Source: Oscillospiraceae bacterium (lineage in GTDB: Bacteria; Bacillota; Clostridia; Oscillospirales; Ruminococcaceae). From it: a DNA stretch of 8,971 nucleotides. The stretch is taken from the NCBI GenBank assembly GCA_902798675.1, contig CADBXQ010000022.1, positions 1 to 8,971 on the forward strand. The letters are read 5' to 3'. The notes under the pieces are model-generated. The model worked only from the letters and a program-made list of their open reading frames with translations. It was not told the origin of the DNA and did not search any database. The translations under genes and the position numbers were made by a program. Below are positions 1 through 5,952 of this stretch, in pieces. Numbering within the stretch: the first letter of the stretch is position 1; each line of letters starts with the position of its first letter.

Positions 1-297
1 GAAGGAGTCGGCCTCAACGGATGGGACCGTCAGGCCCGGCGGAGCCTTCCTCCCCGCTGGCTCAGCCCTTTCCGGTATCCATCCCCGCAACTGGACTCCA
101 ACATCTACCTTAGTTCCCGCCTGGGCAGCGCCCTGATTGAGGATGCCCGCGGGAATCTGGTCTATGCCACCACTCACGCCGGCCTGAACATCATCGACGC
201 TGAAACCGGGCTGGTCACCAAATACTACCGTGGGAATTCTTCCATCCCCGACGACTATGTCAACTCCGTTGTGGGTTTCGTTGTTTTTTCCAGTTAG
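1..297 (+). CDS. Two-component-regulator propeller fragment (foreign DNA)
   Basis: An open frame runs in from the window edge to a TAG at 295-297. Its residues 64-91 read like one blade of the two-component-regulator propeller repeat (Reg_prop family): ALIEDARGNLVYATTHAGLN, then a D-x-ETG turn, then SSIPDDYVNSV. In Bacteroidetes these blades form the periplasmic sensor half of hybrid histidine kinases and related SusR-like regulators, which detect glycans. After NSV the family expects an acidic, glycine-containing stretch leading to the next blade. Instead the frame reads GFVVFSS and stops, so the real gene is lost at about 270 and the TAG is not its natural end. GC content is about 61% up to 270 against roughly a third beyond it. 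Both ends of the gene are missing, so the overall protein class is inferred from a single blade and its flanks. Confidence 0.7.
   Translation, partial: EGVGLNGWDRQARRSLPPRWLSPFRYPSPQLDSNIYLSSRLGSALIEDARGNLVYATTHAGLNIIDAETGLVTKYYRGNSSIPDDYVNSVVGFVVFSS
256..273. other. Probable chimeric junction
   Basis: GC-rich Bacteroidetes-like coding DNA on the plus strand changes here to AT-rich Firmicutes DNA. The same bases make sense in both genes: on the plus strand they encode Y-V-N-S-V-V of the propeller blade, and on the minus strand they encode H-N-G-V-D-I, the zinc-binding HxGxD motif expected at that point of the M23 domain. The two frames lie exactly in register. This suggests joining through a short stretch shared by both parents. 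An assembly or amplification chimera is far more likely than a real transfer, but the sequence alone cannot decide. Confidence 0.75.
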
Positions 298-390
298 AGG
301 ACTTGTTCGTTTCCCAAATTTGGATGAAATTTTTCCATGGGCTGGTTGTTTGAACTCCAAAAGAAAGCTATCTCCCGAGTCTGGTATTAT
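259..390 (-). pseudogene. M23/LytM peptidase domain start, cut off
   Basis: Directly beyond the TAA at 391-393, and in the same frame as the preceding ORF, the minus strand reads IIPDSGDSFLLEFKQPAHG and then KISSKFGKRTSPLTGKNNET followed by HNGVD. This is the entry of an M23 (LytM, lysostaphin-type) endopeptidase domain: P-x-x-G, (I/V)-S-S-x-FG-x-R, P-L-T-G, and the first zinc ligands in H-x-G-x-D. The rest of the domain, including the later H-x-H ligands, is missing because the sequence switches to foreign DNA at about 256-273. Together with 391-792 it would form one membrane-anchored M23 protein, broken by the stop codon and by the junction. No start codon or ribosome binding site supports separate translation. 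It is listed as a pseudogene because the frame is interrupted; a base error at the stop is equally possible. Confidence 0.75.
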
Positions 391-792
391 TTAGCAATCC
401 AATGAATTTTCCAAATCGGTTTCAATTATTTGAGCAGTTGCTGATATATCAGATTCTGTTTGGTTATTTTCAATTGGCCAAAAATCATTTATAAATAGTT
501 CTATTTTTTCTATAACACTTTTAAATCCATCGTTTAGTTGGGGCCCTTCTAATGATGTTTTTATTTGTTTGCTGGCTATTTTATAAATTTCAGGTGACAT
601 AATTTTTAATCCTCCAAGAGTTGCCAATAAAAAAACACAGATAAAAGTTTGAACACACAATACGTGAAATAAAAATTTGTGTCTGTTTTGTGAAGATTTG
701 TTTTCTTTTTCTGGATTATTATCATTTTTATATGTATCCTCATAAATTTCATAATAATTTGAAAATTCATCATCAAAATATTCATTGTCCAT
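391..792 (-). CDS. Membrane-anchored N-terminal half of M23 peptidase, interrupted
   Basis: A 133-residue reading frame. The ATG at 792 is chosen because a strong ribosome binding site (GGGGGAGG at 800-807) lies 7 bases upstream; an upstream ATG at 813 would translate the binding site itself (as CGGGDK). Residues 1-37 are very acidic and Asn/Tyr-rich and should lie in the cytoplasm. Residues 38-63 form one membrane helix (FHVLCVQTFICVFLLATLGG). The remainder is an extracellular linker. The frame stops at TAA 391-393, but M23/LytM-domain sequence continues in frame right after it. The intact architecture (acidic tail, one membrane helix, linker, LytM domain) is that of clostridial M23 proteins, including sporulation proteins such as SpoIIQ and SpoIVFA. 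The SpoVM-like gene transcribed divergently next door makes a sporulation role plausible, but this is inference. No gene symbol is assigned. Confidence 0.7.
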   Translation of the reverse strand: MDNEYFDDEFSNYYEIYEDTYKNDNNPEKENKSSQNRHKFLFHVLCVQTFICVFLLATLGGLKIMSPEIYKIASKQIKTSLEGPQLNDGFKSVIEKIELFINDFWPIENNQTESDISATAQIIETDLENSLDC

Positions 793-815
793 TTTATCGC
801 CTCCCCCACACATAA

Positions 816-845
816 AATTTTATTCGCAAAAATATGTGGATATGC
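816..845 (-). promoter_or_regulatory. Candidate sigma-F/G-like promoter for the M23 gene
   Basis: On the minus strand GCATA (841-845) is followed after 15 bases by GAATAAAATT (816-825). The sigma-F consensus of spore formers is approximately GYATA, 15 bases, GGnnAnAnTR, so the -35 box fits and the -10 box misses at its second G. Transcription would begin just before the ribosome binding site at 800-807, giving a very short leader. The region is AT-rich, so chance matches are easy. This is a weak prediction that fits a forespore-expressed SpoIIQ-like gene. Confidence 0.25.
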
Positions 846-848
846 ACA

Positions 849-875
849 TTGTTTCAAGAATTGGCGTATTATAAA
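849..875 (+). promoter_or_regulatory. Candidate promoter for the small-protein/spoVM pair
   Basis: TTGTTT at 849-854 and TATAAA at 870-875 resemble housekeeping -35 and -10 boxes, with a short spacer of 15 bases. The overlapping TATTAT at 867-872 is another possible -10. In Bacillus spoVM is expressed under mother-cell sigma-E. I could not find a well-spaced sigma-E pair here, so which factor reads this region is open. Confidence 0.25.
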
Positions 876-919
876 TTGTGAAAGACGCATTTGGGCCAAA
901 AAAAGGTGAGGTTATTGTA

Positions 920-1087
920 ATGAGATTTAGAAAAAGGAGAAATTTTAATAATAATATAACCGGAAAATTGTTGATTGCAAGCGGCGTTTTAATAATAGTC
1001 TTCACAACGCCTGTTAAAACCCTTGCCATAATAGCTGCCATTGGTTTAATAATTTTTGGTCTGATATTGTTATTTTTTAATAGATAA
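920..1087 (+). CDS. Small two-helix membrane protein, upstream of spoVM
   Basis: A 55-residue protein. The ATG at 920 is preferred over the one at 878 because AAAGGTGAG lies about 9 bases before it and the protein then opens with a basic patch (MRFRKRRNF). Residues 15-30 (GKLLIASGVLIIVFTT) and 35-53 (LAIIAAIGLIIFGLILLFF) look like two membrane helices joined by a short P-V-K-T turn. The basic N-terminus should stay in the cytoplasm. It lies 25 bases upstream of the SpoVM-like gene on the same strand and is probably cotranscribed with it. I do not recognise a named family. Linkage to spoVM suggests a sporulation or envelope role, which is inference only. It could also be a general small membrane protein of unknown function. 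Confidence 0.65.
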   Translation: MRFRKRRNFNNNITGKLLIASGVLIIVFTTPVKTLAIIAAIGLIIFGLILLFFNR

Positions 1088-1112
1088 CTATTATTTAAAA
1101 GGAGTTTTTTAT

Positions 1113-1196
1113 ATGAAAATTGTTGTTGTCCACAGCCCCAAGGTTTTGTCCCCAATTTTAAGGTTAATATTTAAAATAAAAAAGGAAACAGTTTAA
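1113..1196 (+). CDS. spoVM: SpoVM-like sporulation peptide
   Basis: A 27-residue ORF with a strong ribosome binding site (AAAAGGAG ending at 1104, 8 bases before the ATG) and a TAA at 1194-1196. It opens MKIVVVHSPKVLSPILRLIF and ends in a lysine-rich tail. Compared without gaps to the 26-residue B. subtilis SpoVM as I remember it, M1, K2, P9, K10, L12, I15 and R17 agree. P9 is the helix-bending proline that SpoVM needs to sense curved membrane. SpoVM is an amphipathic peptide that lies on the outer forespore membrane and recruits the coat ATPase SpoIVA. Genomic position supports the call: in B. subtilis spoVM is a few genes from prkC and rsgA, which are also neighbours here. Extra residues at positions 26-27 and P14 instead of glycine are the visible differences. 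It is easy to miss because of its size. Confidence 0.82.
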   Translation: MKIVVVHSPKVLSPILRLIFKIKKETV

Positions 1197-1201
1197 ACTA
1201 A

Positions 1202-1234
1202 AAAAAGACCGGCGATAAAAATGCAGGTCTTTTT
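1202..1234. terminator. Bidirectional intrinsic terminator
   Basis: AAAAAGACC (1202-1210) pairs with GGTCTTTTT (1226-1234) around a 15-base loop. The plus strand then continues TATTTTT, and on the minus strand the same hairpin is followed by a T run (complement of the As at 1200-1206). It sits between the convergent spoVM (stop at 1196) and rsgA (stop at 1260), so it can end both transcripts. The GC part of the stem is only four pairs. Confidence 0.75.
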
Positions 1235-1259
1235 ATTTTTGATTATATTAAATAATTTA

Positions 1260-2123
1260 TCAATATTTAGTGTTTTTTAGTTCATTATATATAAAACAAT
1301 AACTCCTATAGCGCTGCCGATGAATCAAACCGTCCTCAACAGCGCGCCGAACCAAACATCCCTTTTCGAAGGTGTGAGTGCAGGTTTTAAATTTGCAATC
1401 CGAATATTTTTTAAATTCTCTGAAACAATCAGTCAGATTTTCTTTTTCGATTTTATCATATTTTAAAATATCAACAGTCGAAAAACCTGGAGTATCTGCA
1501 ATAAATCCGTCATTAATTGAAAATAACTGAGTGGTTTTGGTGGTGTGTTTTCCTCGGCCGAGTTTGGCGCTAACTTGATCTGTTTTTAAATTTAATTCGG
1601 GGAGCAACTTATTCAGCAAAGTCGACTTGCCAACCCCTGAATTTCCGCACAAAGCAGATATTCTTCCGGAGACTAAATTATAAATCCTGTCTAGATTATT
1701 TTTAGTATTGTCGATAAAAATATAATTAATCCCAGCTAAATTATATATATTCGAAATTTCATCCGAACTCACCATATCAGTTTTAGTAATAATTATAGAT
1801 ATGTCAATTTTTTTAAACTCTGCAATCGCAATCAATCCATCCAAAACCAGATAATTAACATTTGGCTCACAGGTTGAAACAACAAACAAAACAAGATCCA
1901 GATTAGCCAGCGCAGGCCGCAGAAAAAAATTCTTTCTTGGCAATATTTTATCAATAATATTAAAATTTTCAAAATGTTTAACAATAACCCGATCCCCAAC
2001 AACGGGTTTAACAAACTCTTTTCGAAATATTCCACGCGCTCTACACTCAAACAACTCCCCGCCAGATTTGACAGTGTAAAAGCCGCTGATTGAGCGAATA
2101 ATTAACCCTTCGCGCTCAAACAT
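1260..2123 (-). CDS. rsgA: Ribosome small-subunit-dependent GTPase RsgA
   Basis: RsgA (YjeQ/YloQ/CpgA) is a circularly permuted GTPase that binds the maturing 30S subunit and checks its decoding region late in assembly. The 287-residue protein has the expected order: an N-terminal OB-fold (about residues 1-65), then G4 TKTD at 113-116, the P-loop GNSGVGKST at 160-168, the G2 region GRGKHTT at 189-195, and G3 DTPG at 210-213. The permutation (G4 before G1) is diagnostic. The C-terminal zinc site is C243-x4-C248-x-H250-x5-C256. The length is normal for the family. It is the last gene of the operon, 21 bases after prkC. Its ribosome binding site is poor: GGAG lies 13 bases before the ATG, so translation may depend on coupling to prkC. 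In B. subtilis this GTPase is a reported PrkC substrate, which fits the arrangement. Confidence 0.95.
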   Translation of the reverse strand: MFEREGLIIRSISGFYTVKSGGELFECRARGIFRKEFVKPVVGDRVIVKHFENFNIIDKILPRKNFFLRPALANLDLVLFVVSTCEPNVNYLVLDGLIAIAEFKKIDISIIITKTDMVSSDEISNIYNLAGINYIFIDNTKNNLDRIYNLVSGRISALCGNSGVGKSTLLNKLLPELNLKTDQVSAKLGRGKHTTKTTQLFSINDGFIADTPGFSTVDILKYDKIEKENLTDCFREFKKYSDCKFKTCTHTFEKGCLVRRAVEDGLIHRQRYRSYCFIYNELKNTKY

Positions 2124-2144
2124 GGAAGAAAAATTTCTCCAAAA

Positions 2145-4112
2145 TCATAAAGTGCTGGAAAAAGCGGAATTGTTGAAATGAGGGTTGGATGTTGGGGGAT
2201 CCGAGTCGAAATTAACCGTCAATGTTCCATATATTGCTGACTTTTTGGTTGATTTATTAGTTATTTTAACAGTATATGTCATAGTGGATGAACCGGAGTC
2301 GATGAATGAAACTGTTCCTCCAACCATATAGGTCCCTTCTGCGACAACTTTGCTGCTTGAATTTAAAACAACAACCTCAAATGCGTCGCTGATTTGTTGA
2401 GTTGAATTAAGATTAATTTTTAGGTTTGCGGATCGTGAAGCTGATTTTCCAGAGCTAACAGTCAGCGTGATGCGTGTTCCAGATTCCGCCTCTCCCGTTA
2501 TGTCCTGGGAAATTATGGTTCCTGCTGGCTTGGAGTCGTTTTTCTCAGTTGACGAAACCTCAAATCCAGCTGCCCTGAGAGTCGCTCTGCCGGTTTCTAA
2601 ACTTTGGCCAACAACATTTGGAACGCTTCTGGTTTCGCCCTTGCCGCTGCTATAATATATCGTTATGGACGTGTTTTCAGGGACTTGGTCTCCAGCTTGC
2701 GGGTCGGTTGATATAACATAGCCGGCTGTCACGCTTTTGTCATCTTTTTGAACCGTTTTTATGTCGTTAAAGCCAGCAGATTTAAGCTTAGATTTAGCGT
2801 TTGCAAGCGACATATTTGAAACGTCCGGAACCGAAATGGCCTTATTTCCGAGGCTCACTTTCAATTTAACCTTATATCCCCGTTTAACCGAAATTCCAGG
2901 CTGTGGATCCTGGGAAAAAATAACTCCCTTTTCATATTGAGAATTATATTCCTCTGTCACCGAAAAATCCAAATCCGCATATTTGCCATTGTCCATGGTT
3001 CTGATATCACTATATTTTGCTCCAACGAAATTTGGAATCTCAATATCACCGGTTTTGCTGCCGTTGTTTCCCAAAACGAAAGCGCAGACAACCATTATCG
3101 CAACCAAAACAACCGCTGAAGAGATTCCGACAAGGATTGGGATCAATTTGTTTTTGTTTTTTTTCAAATTGCCAAATTTTCTAGGCTCAGGCGAAGATTG
3201 CTGTTTCATTTGCTCTTTTTCAGAAACAGTGAAATATTTAGTGCTTGAATCATTGTCATTAAAATATTTATATTCAAATAAAATGTCTGGATTTTTTTTG
3301 AACTCGTCTATGTCACGAAGCATTTCAGCAGCGGATTGATATCGATTTCCAGGGTCTTTTTGCATAGCACGACACATTATGTCTGAAAGGCCTTGCGGTA
3401 TGGCTGGATTTAATTTCAAAGGCGACTCAGCCAAAGACTGAATCTGTTTAGCTGCAACCATCTCAGGAGTGTCTCCATCAAACGGCAGTTTGCCCGTCAG
3501 CATTTCATACATCATTATTCCAACTGAATATATGTCGGATTTTGCGTCAGTCACCCCGCCGCTAGCCTGCTCAGGGCTTATATAGTGAACAGATCCGATC
3601 GCTCGGTCTCGATTAATTTTTTCATCACGAGCAAACCGCGCTATTCCGAAATCCATTATTTTTATGGTTCCGTCTTGAAGCAACATCACGTTTTGAGGCT
3701 TGACGTCCCTGTGAACTATCCCTTTGTCATGAGCATGCTGAAGCGCTCTCAAAATTTGAAAAGTGAAGTGAACTGTGTCTTTCCATTCTAAAACTTTTGC
3801 TTTGTCCATGAATTCTTTCAAAGTCACGCCGTCAATATATTCCATGACTATGTATTGAATTCTGTCGCCAAAATTAACGTCAAAAATTCTAACTATGTTT
3901 GGATGAGAAAGGCTTGCAATTGCTTTGGATTCGTTCCTAAACCTTCGAACAAAGTCTTCATTGCCTAAATATTCATCCTTTAAAATTTTAATCGCAACGT
4001 CACATTTTTCAACAATGTCATATGCTTTATATACATTGGCCATCCCACCTATTCCGATTAGTTCAGAAAATTCATATCTGCCATCCAGACGCTTTCCAAT
4101 TAACTTATCCAT
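2145..4112 (-). CDS. prkC: PASTA-domain Ser/Thr protein kinase PrkC
   Basis: A membrane Ser/Thr kinase whose outer PASTA domains bind peptidoglycan fragments and whose inner kinase domain phosphorylates translation and cell-wall proteins. The ATG at 4112 is chosen because GGGAGG (4120-4125) lies 7 bases upstream. Of 655 residues, 1-270 are a complete Hanks-type kinase: glycine loop IGIGGMANVYKA near 19-30, ATP-anchoring K42, HRDVKPQN at 134-141, DFG at 154-156, and GSVHYISPEQ at 173-182. A juxtamembrane linker (280-320) leads to one membrane helix (about 323-348). Three PASTA repeats follow at about 358-422, 427-490 and 495-556. A further ~95 residues (560-655) form a Ser/Thr/Asn-rich, probably beta-rich domain that I do not recognise. 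The activation loop (157-173) has no Ser, Thr or Tyr, unlike B. subtilis PrkC. Its phosphatase prpC is directly upstream, with 53 bases between them. Confidence 0.95.
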   Translation of the reverse strand: MDKLIGKRLDGRYEFSELIGIGGMANVYKAYDIVEKCDVAIKILKDEYLGNEDFVRRFRNESKAIASLSHPNIVRIFDVNFGDRIQYIVMEYIDGVTLKEFMDKAKVLEWKDTVHFTFQILRALQHAHDKGIVHRDVKPQNVMLLQDGTIKIMDFGIARFARDEKINRDRAIGSVHYISPEQASGGVTDAKSDIYSVGIMMYEMLTGKLPFDGDTPEMVAAKQIQSLAESPLKLNPAIPQGLSDIMCRAMQKDPGNRYQSAAEMLRDIDEFKKNPDILFEYKYFNDNDSSTKYFTVSEKEQMKQQSSPEPRKFGNLKKNKNKLIPILVGISSAVVLVAIMVVCAFVLGNNGSKTGDIEIPNFVGAKYSDIRTMDNGKYADLDFSVTEEYNSQYEKGVIFSQDPQPGISVKRGYKVKLKVSLGNKAISVPDVSNMSLANAKSKLKSAGFNDIKTVQKDDKSVTAGYVISTDPQAGDQVPENTSITIYYSSGKGETRSVPNVVGQSLETGRATLRAAGFEVSSTEKNDSKPAGTIISQDITGEAESGTRITLTVSSGKSASRSANLKINLNSTQQISDAFEVVVLNSSSKVVAEGTYMVGGTVSFIDSGSSTMTYTVKITNKSTKKSAIYGTLTVNFDSDPPTSNPHFNNSAFSSTL

Positions 4113-4165
4113 TAACAATCCTCCCTAAAATATTATAACAATATAGCGCAAAACAGGCCAAAAAA

Positions 4166-4897
4166 TCAAACTTCCATGAGAATAACAGTTATGTTATCAC
4201 ATCCTCCGTTGCTGTTTGCCAAGGTTATTAGGCGCGAAACAGACTGTTTTAAATCCTTTTTAGCTTGCAAAATTTGCCGAATTTCCTCATTACTACACAT
4301 GCTTGTCAAACCATCTGAACACAAAAGCACCCTGTCGCCACACCGAACCTTAGAGCAAACAAAGTCATATTCAACATTTGCATCTATCCCAATGGCCCTT
4401 GTTATTTCATTTCGCCTGGGATGAAACCTCGCTTCTTCTTGCGTCAATTCCCCTGAATCAACCAAAATTTGAACATAGGAGTGGTCGACAGTTAGCTGCG
4501 TTAGCATGCCATTTGTATATAAATATGCCCTGCTGTCTCCAACATTTCCAATCAGCAAATCATTTTCTATGAGTATTGCGCTGACAACAGTTGTTCCCAT
4601 ATCCTTCAGGTTTTTCTCAGATGAGGCTTTGTCAAAAATGCGCTTGTTTGAGTCTATATATGCATTTGCAAGCGCCTTACTCACAGAATCTATGGTTGAG
4701 GGCTTGCTCAAAGCTTTAAAAAGTTGGCTCAGCAAAATATCACGCATGGTTTGGCTTGCTATGTTACCGCCGTTTTGCCCTCCCATTCCATCACAAACAA
4801 AAGCAAAACCAGACTTTTCGCTCGGCTTTCCATATGCAAAAGCGTCTTGATTGATCTTCCTAGACTTGCCAACATCAGTTTTTCCATAAATATTCAA
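4166..4897 (-). CDS. prpC: PP2C-type Ser/Thr phosphatase PrpC
   Basis: A metal-dependent (Mn/Mg) PP2C phosphatase that reverses PrkC phosphorylation. With the TTG at 4897 as start it has 243 residues, the usual PrpC length, and opens MNIYGKTDVGKSRKINQD as the family does. Conserved PP2C motifs appear in order: NQD at 16-18, DGMGG at 36-40, GTT at 101-103, GDSR at 120-123, DHS at 138-140, SDGLT at 194-198, and GGCDNIT at 231-237. D18, D36, D195 and D234 are the expected metal ligands. There is no membrane segment, so it is cytoplasmic. The start is decided by AGGAGG 7 bases upstream. The longer ATG-started frame from 4954 would run 37 bases into rlmN and adds residues (MWTIEKKFFG...) unlike PP2C. 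It lies 20 bases after rlmN and 53 before prkC in the same operon. Confidence 0.94.
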   Translation of the reverse strand: MNIYGKTDVGKSRKINQDAFAYGKPSEKSGFAFVCDGMGGQNGGNIASQTMRDILLSQLFKALSKPSTIDSVSKALANAYIDSNKRIFDKASSEKNLKDMGTTVVSAILIENDLLIGNVGDSRAYLYTNGMLTQLTVDHSYVQILVDSGELTQEEARFHPRRNEITRAIGIDANVEYDFVCSKVRCGDRVLLCSDGLTSMCSNEEIRQILQAKKDLKQSVSRLITLANSNGGCDNITVILMEV

Positions 4898-4904
4898 CGA
4901 AAAA

Positions 4905-4910
4905 CCTCCT
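4905..4910 (-). promoter_or_regulatory. Ribosome binding site setting the prpC TTG start
   Basis: AGGAGG, a near-perfect match to the 16S rRNA tail, lies 7 bases before TTG at 4897 and falls in the short gap after rlmN. It settles the start at a non-ATG codon. Confidence 0.85.
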
Positions 4911-4917
4911 AAATAAC

Positions 4918-5952
4918 TTAAACATCCAAAGAATTTCTTCTCAATTGTCCACATGATGCGTTAATGTCTTGGCCCAGAGTTCGGCGAATTGTAACTGAAA
5001 TTCCTTGATCACGCAAAATTTCAGAAAATCTATATATCTTGGCGCTTTCGGCAGGGCGAAAAGAGCGCTCGGGGATTGGGTTTATTGGAATCAAATTAAC
5101 GTGGCATATCATCCCCTTTAAAAGCCTTGAAAGCTCGGCAGCATGCTTGGTTGATGTGTTTAAACCTTCAATGCAGGCATACTGGAAAGTGACTCTTCTG
5201 TTGGTCATTTTGACATATTTTTTGCATATATCTATTAATTGATCAACACTCCATTTTTTTGCGATTGGCATGATTTTTTTTCGAATTTTATCATTGGGAG
5301 CATGAAGGGAAACTGATAAATTAACCGGAATCCTTTCATTTGCAAGCATTCGGATTTTATCAACCAAGCCGCATGTTGATATGGTGATGTGCCTAAATCC
5401 AAGATTCCTGCCTTTGGGATGTGATATATTTTTGAAAAACCTGATAAAATTGTCATAGTTGTCCAAAGGCTCGCCAATTCCCATTATGACAACATTTCCA
5501 ATTTCGCAGCCAAGATCTTTTTGACAGCTATAAAACTGATCAAGCATTTCAGCCGCAGTTAAATTCCTAATATAGCCCGACTTGCAAGACGCGCAAAACA
5601 AACATCCCATTTTGCACCCAACCTGCGAGGAAATGCAAACCGTCTTTCCAAAAACATATTGCATAACAACAGATTCAACAAACTCGCCGTCCTCAAGCTC
5701 ATATAAATATTTTACAGTATTATCCATGGAAGATACAAGTCTTTTTTTAATTTTTATGCGATTTACATAAAATTCATCCTTCAATTGGTCGATAATTTGT
5801 TTAGAAATGTTTTTCATCTCAAAAAAAGACTCAACGTTTTGCCGATGCAGCCAGGAAAATATCTGCTCAGCTCTGAATTTTTTGTGTTCATTTTTTTTGG
5901 CCCAATCAATCAATTCTTCAAACAGCATAGATTTTATGTCTTTTTTAATCAA
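4918..5952 (-). CDS. rlmN: 23S rRNA/tRNA adenine-C2 methyltransferase RlmN
   Basis: A radical-SAM enzyme that methylates C2 of A2503 in 23S rRNA and of A37 in some tRNAs. The TTG at 5952 is preferred: GGAGG (5963-5967) lies 10 bases upstream and the protein then opens MIKKDIKSM, as RlmN proteins usually do. A GTG at 5976 would add eight residues translated from the binding site. The 344-residue product has the radical-SAM cluster motif C113-x3-C117-x2-C120, the SAM-binding GIGEP at 158-162, and both methyl-transfer cysteines: C106, seven residues before the cluster as in E. coli (118 and 125), and C334 in NASCGQLR near the C-terminus. The N-terminal helical domain (FRAEQIFSWLH) is intact. The start overlaps the end of rsmB by 8 bases, which implies translational coupling. 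The next gene, prpC, begins 20 bases on. Confidence 0.95.
   Translation of the reverse strand: MIKKDIKSMLFEELIDWAKKNEHKKFRAEQIFSWLHRQNVESFFEMKNISKQIIDQLKDEFYVNRIKIKKRLVSSMDNTVKYLYELEDGEFVESVVMQYVFGKTVCISSQVGCKMGCLFCASCKSGYIRNLTAAEMLDQFYSCQKDLGCEIGNVVIMGIGEPLDNYDNFIRFFKNISHPKGRNLGFRHITISTCGLVDKIRMLANERIPVNLSVSLHAPNDKIRKKIMPIAKKWSVDQLIDICKKYVKMTNRRVTFQYACIEGLNTSTKHAAELSRLLKGMICHVNLIPINPIPERSFRPAESAKIYRFSEILRDQGISVTIRRTLGQDINASCGQLRRNSLDV

Noticed and set aside
1..297. Horizontal acquisition of a sensor gene by the clostridium
   Set aside because: Both genes are cut at the same point, no mobile-element sequence is visible, and the join lies on a short shared word; a chimera explains this more simply.
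606..899. 97-residue minus-strand ORF overlapping the M23 N-terminal gene
   Set aside because: It is a different frame of the same DNA; the frame at 391-792 has the ribosome binding site and continues into a recognisable LytM domain.
820..1155. 111-residue minus-strand ORF opposite the small membrane protein and spoVM
   Set aside because: It is antisense to two better-supported genes, has no ribosome binding site worth noting, and its hydrophobic stretch is a mirror of the membrane gene.
2983..3339. 118-residue plus-strand ORF inside prkC
   Set aside because: It is a shadow of the kinase linker and membrane region, with no independent start signal or recognisable domain.
4113..4165. Possible terminator or promoter between prpC and prkC
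   Set aside because: The 53-base gap holds the prkC ribosome binding site but no hairpin followed by a T run and no convincing promoter boxes.
4506..4850. 114-residue plus-strand ORF inside prpC
   Set aside because: It is antisense to an intact PP2C gene and has no family features.
4898..4954. ATG-started extension of prpC into rlmN
   Set aside because: It would translate the AGGAGG site and add 19 residues unlike PP2C; the TTG at 4897 is better placed.
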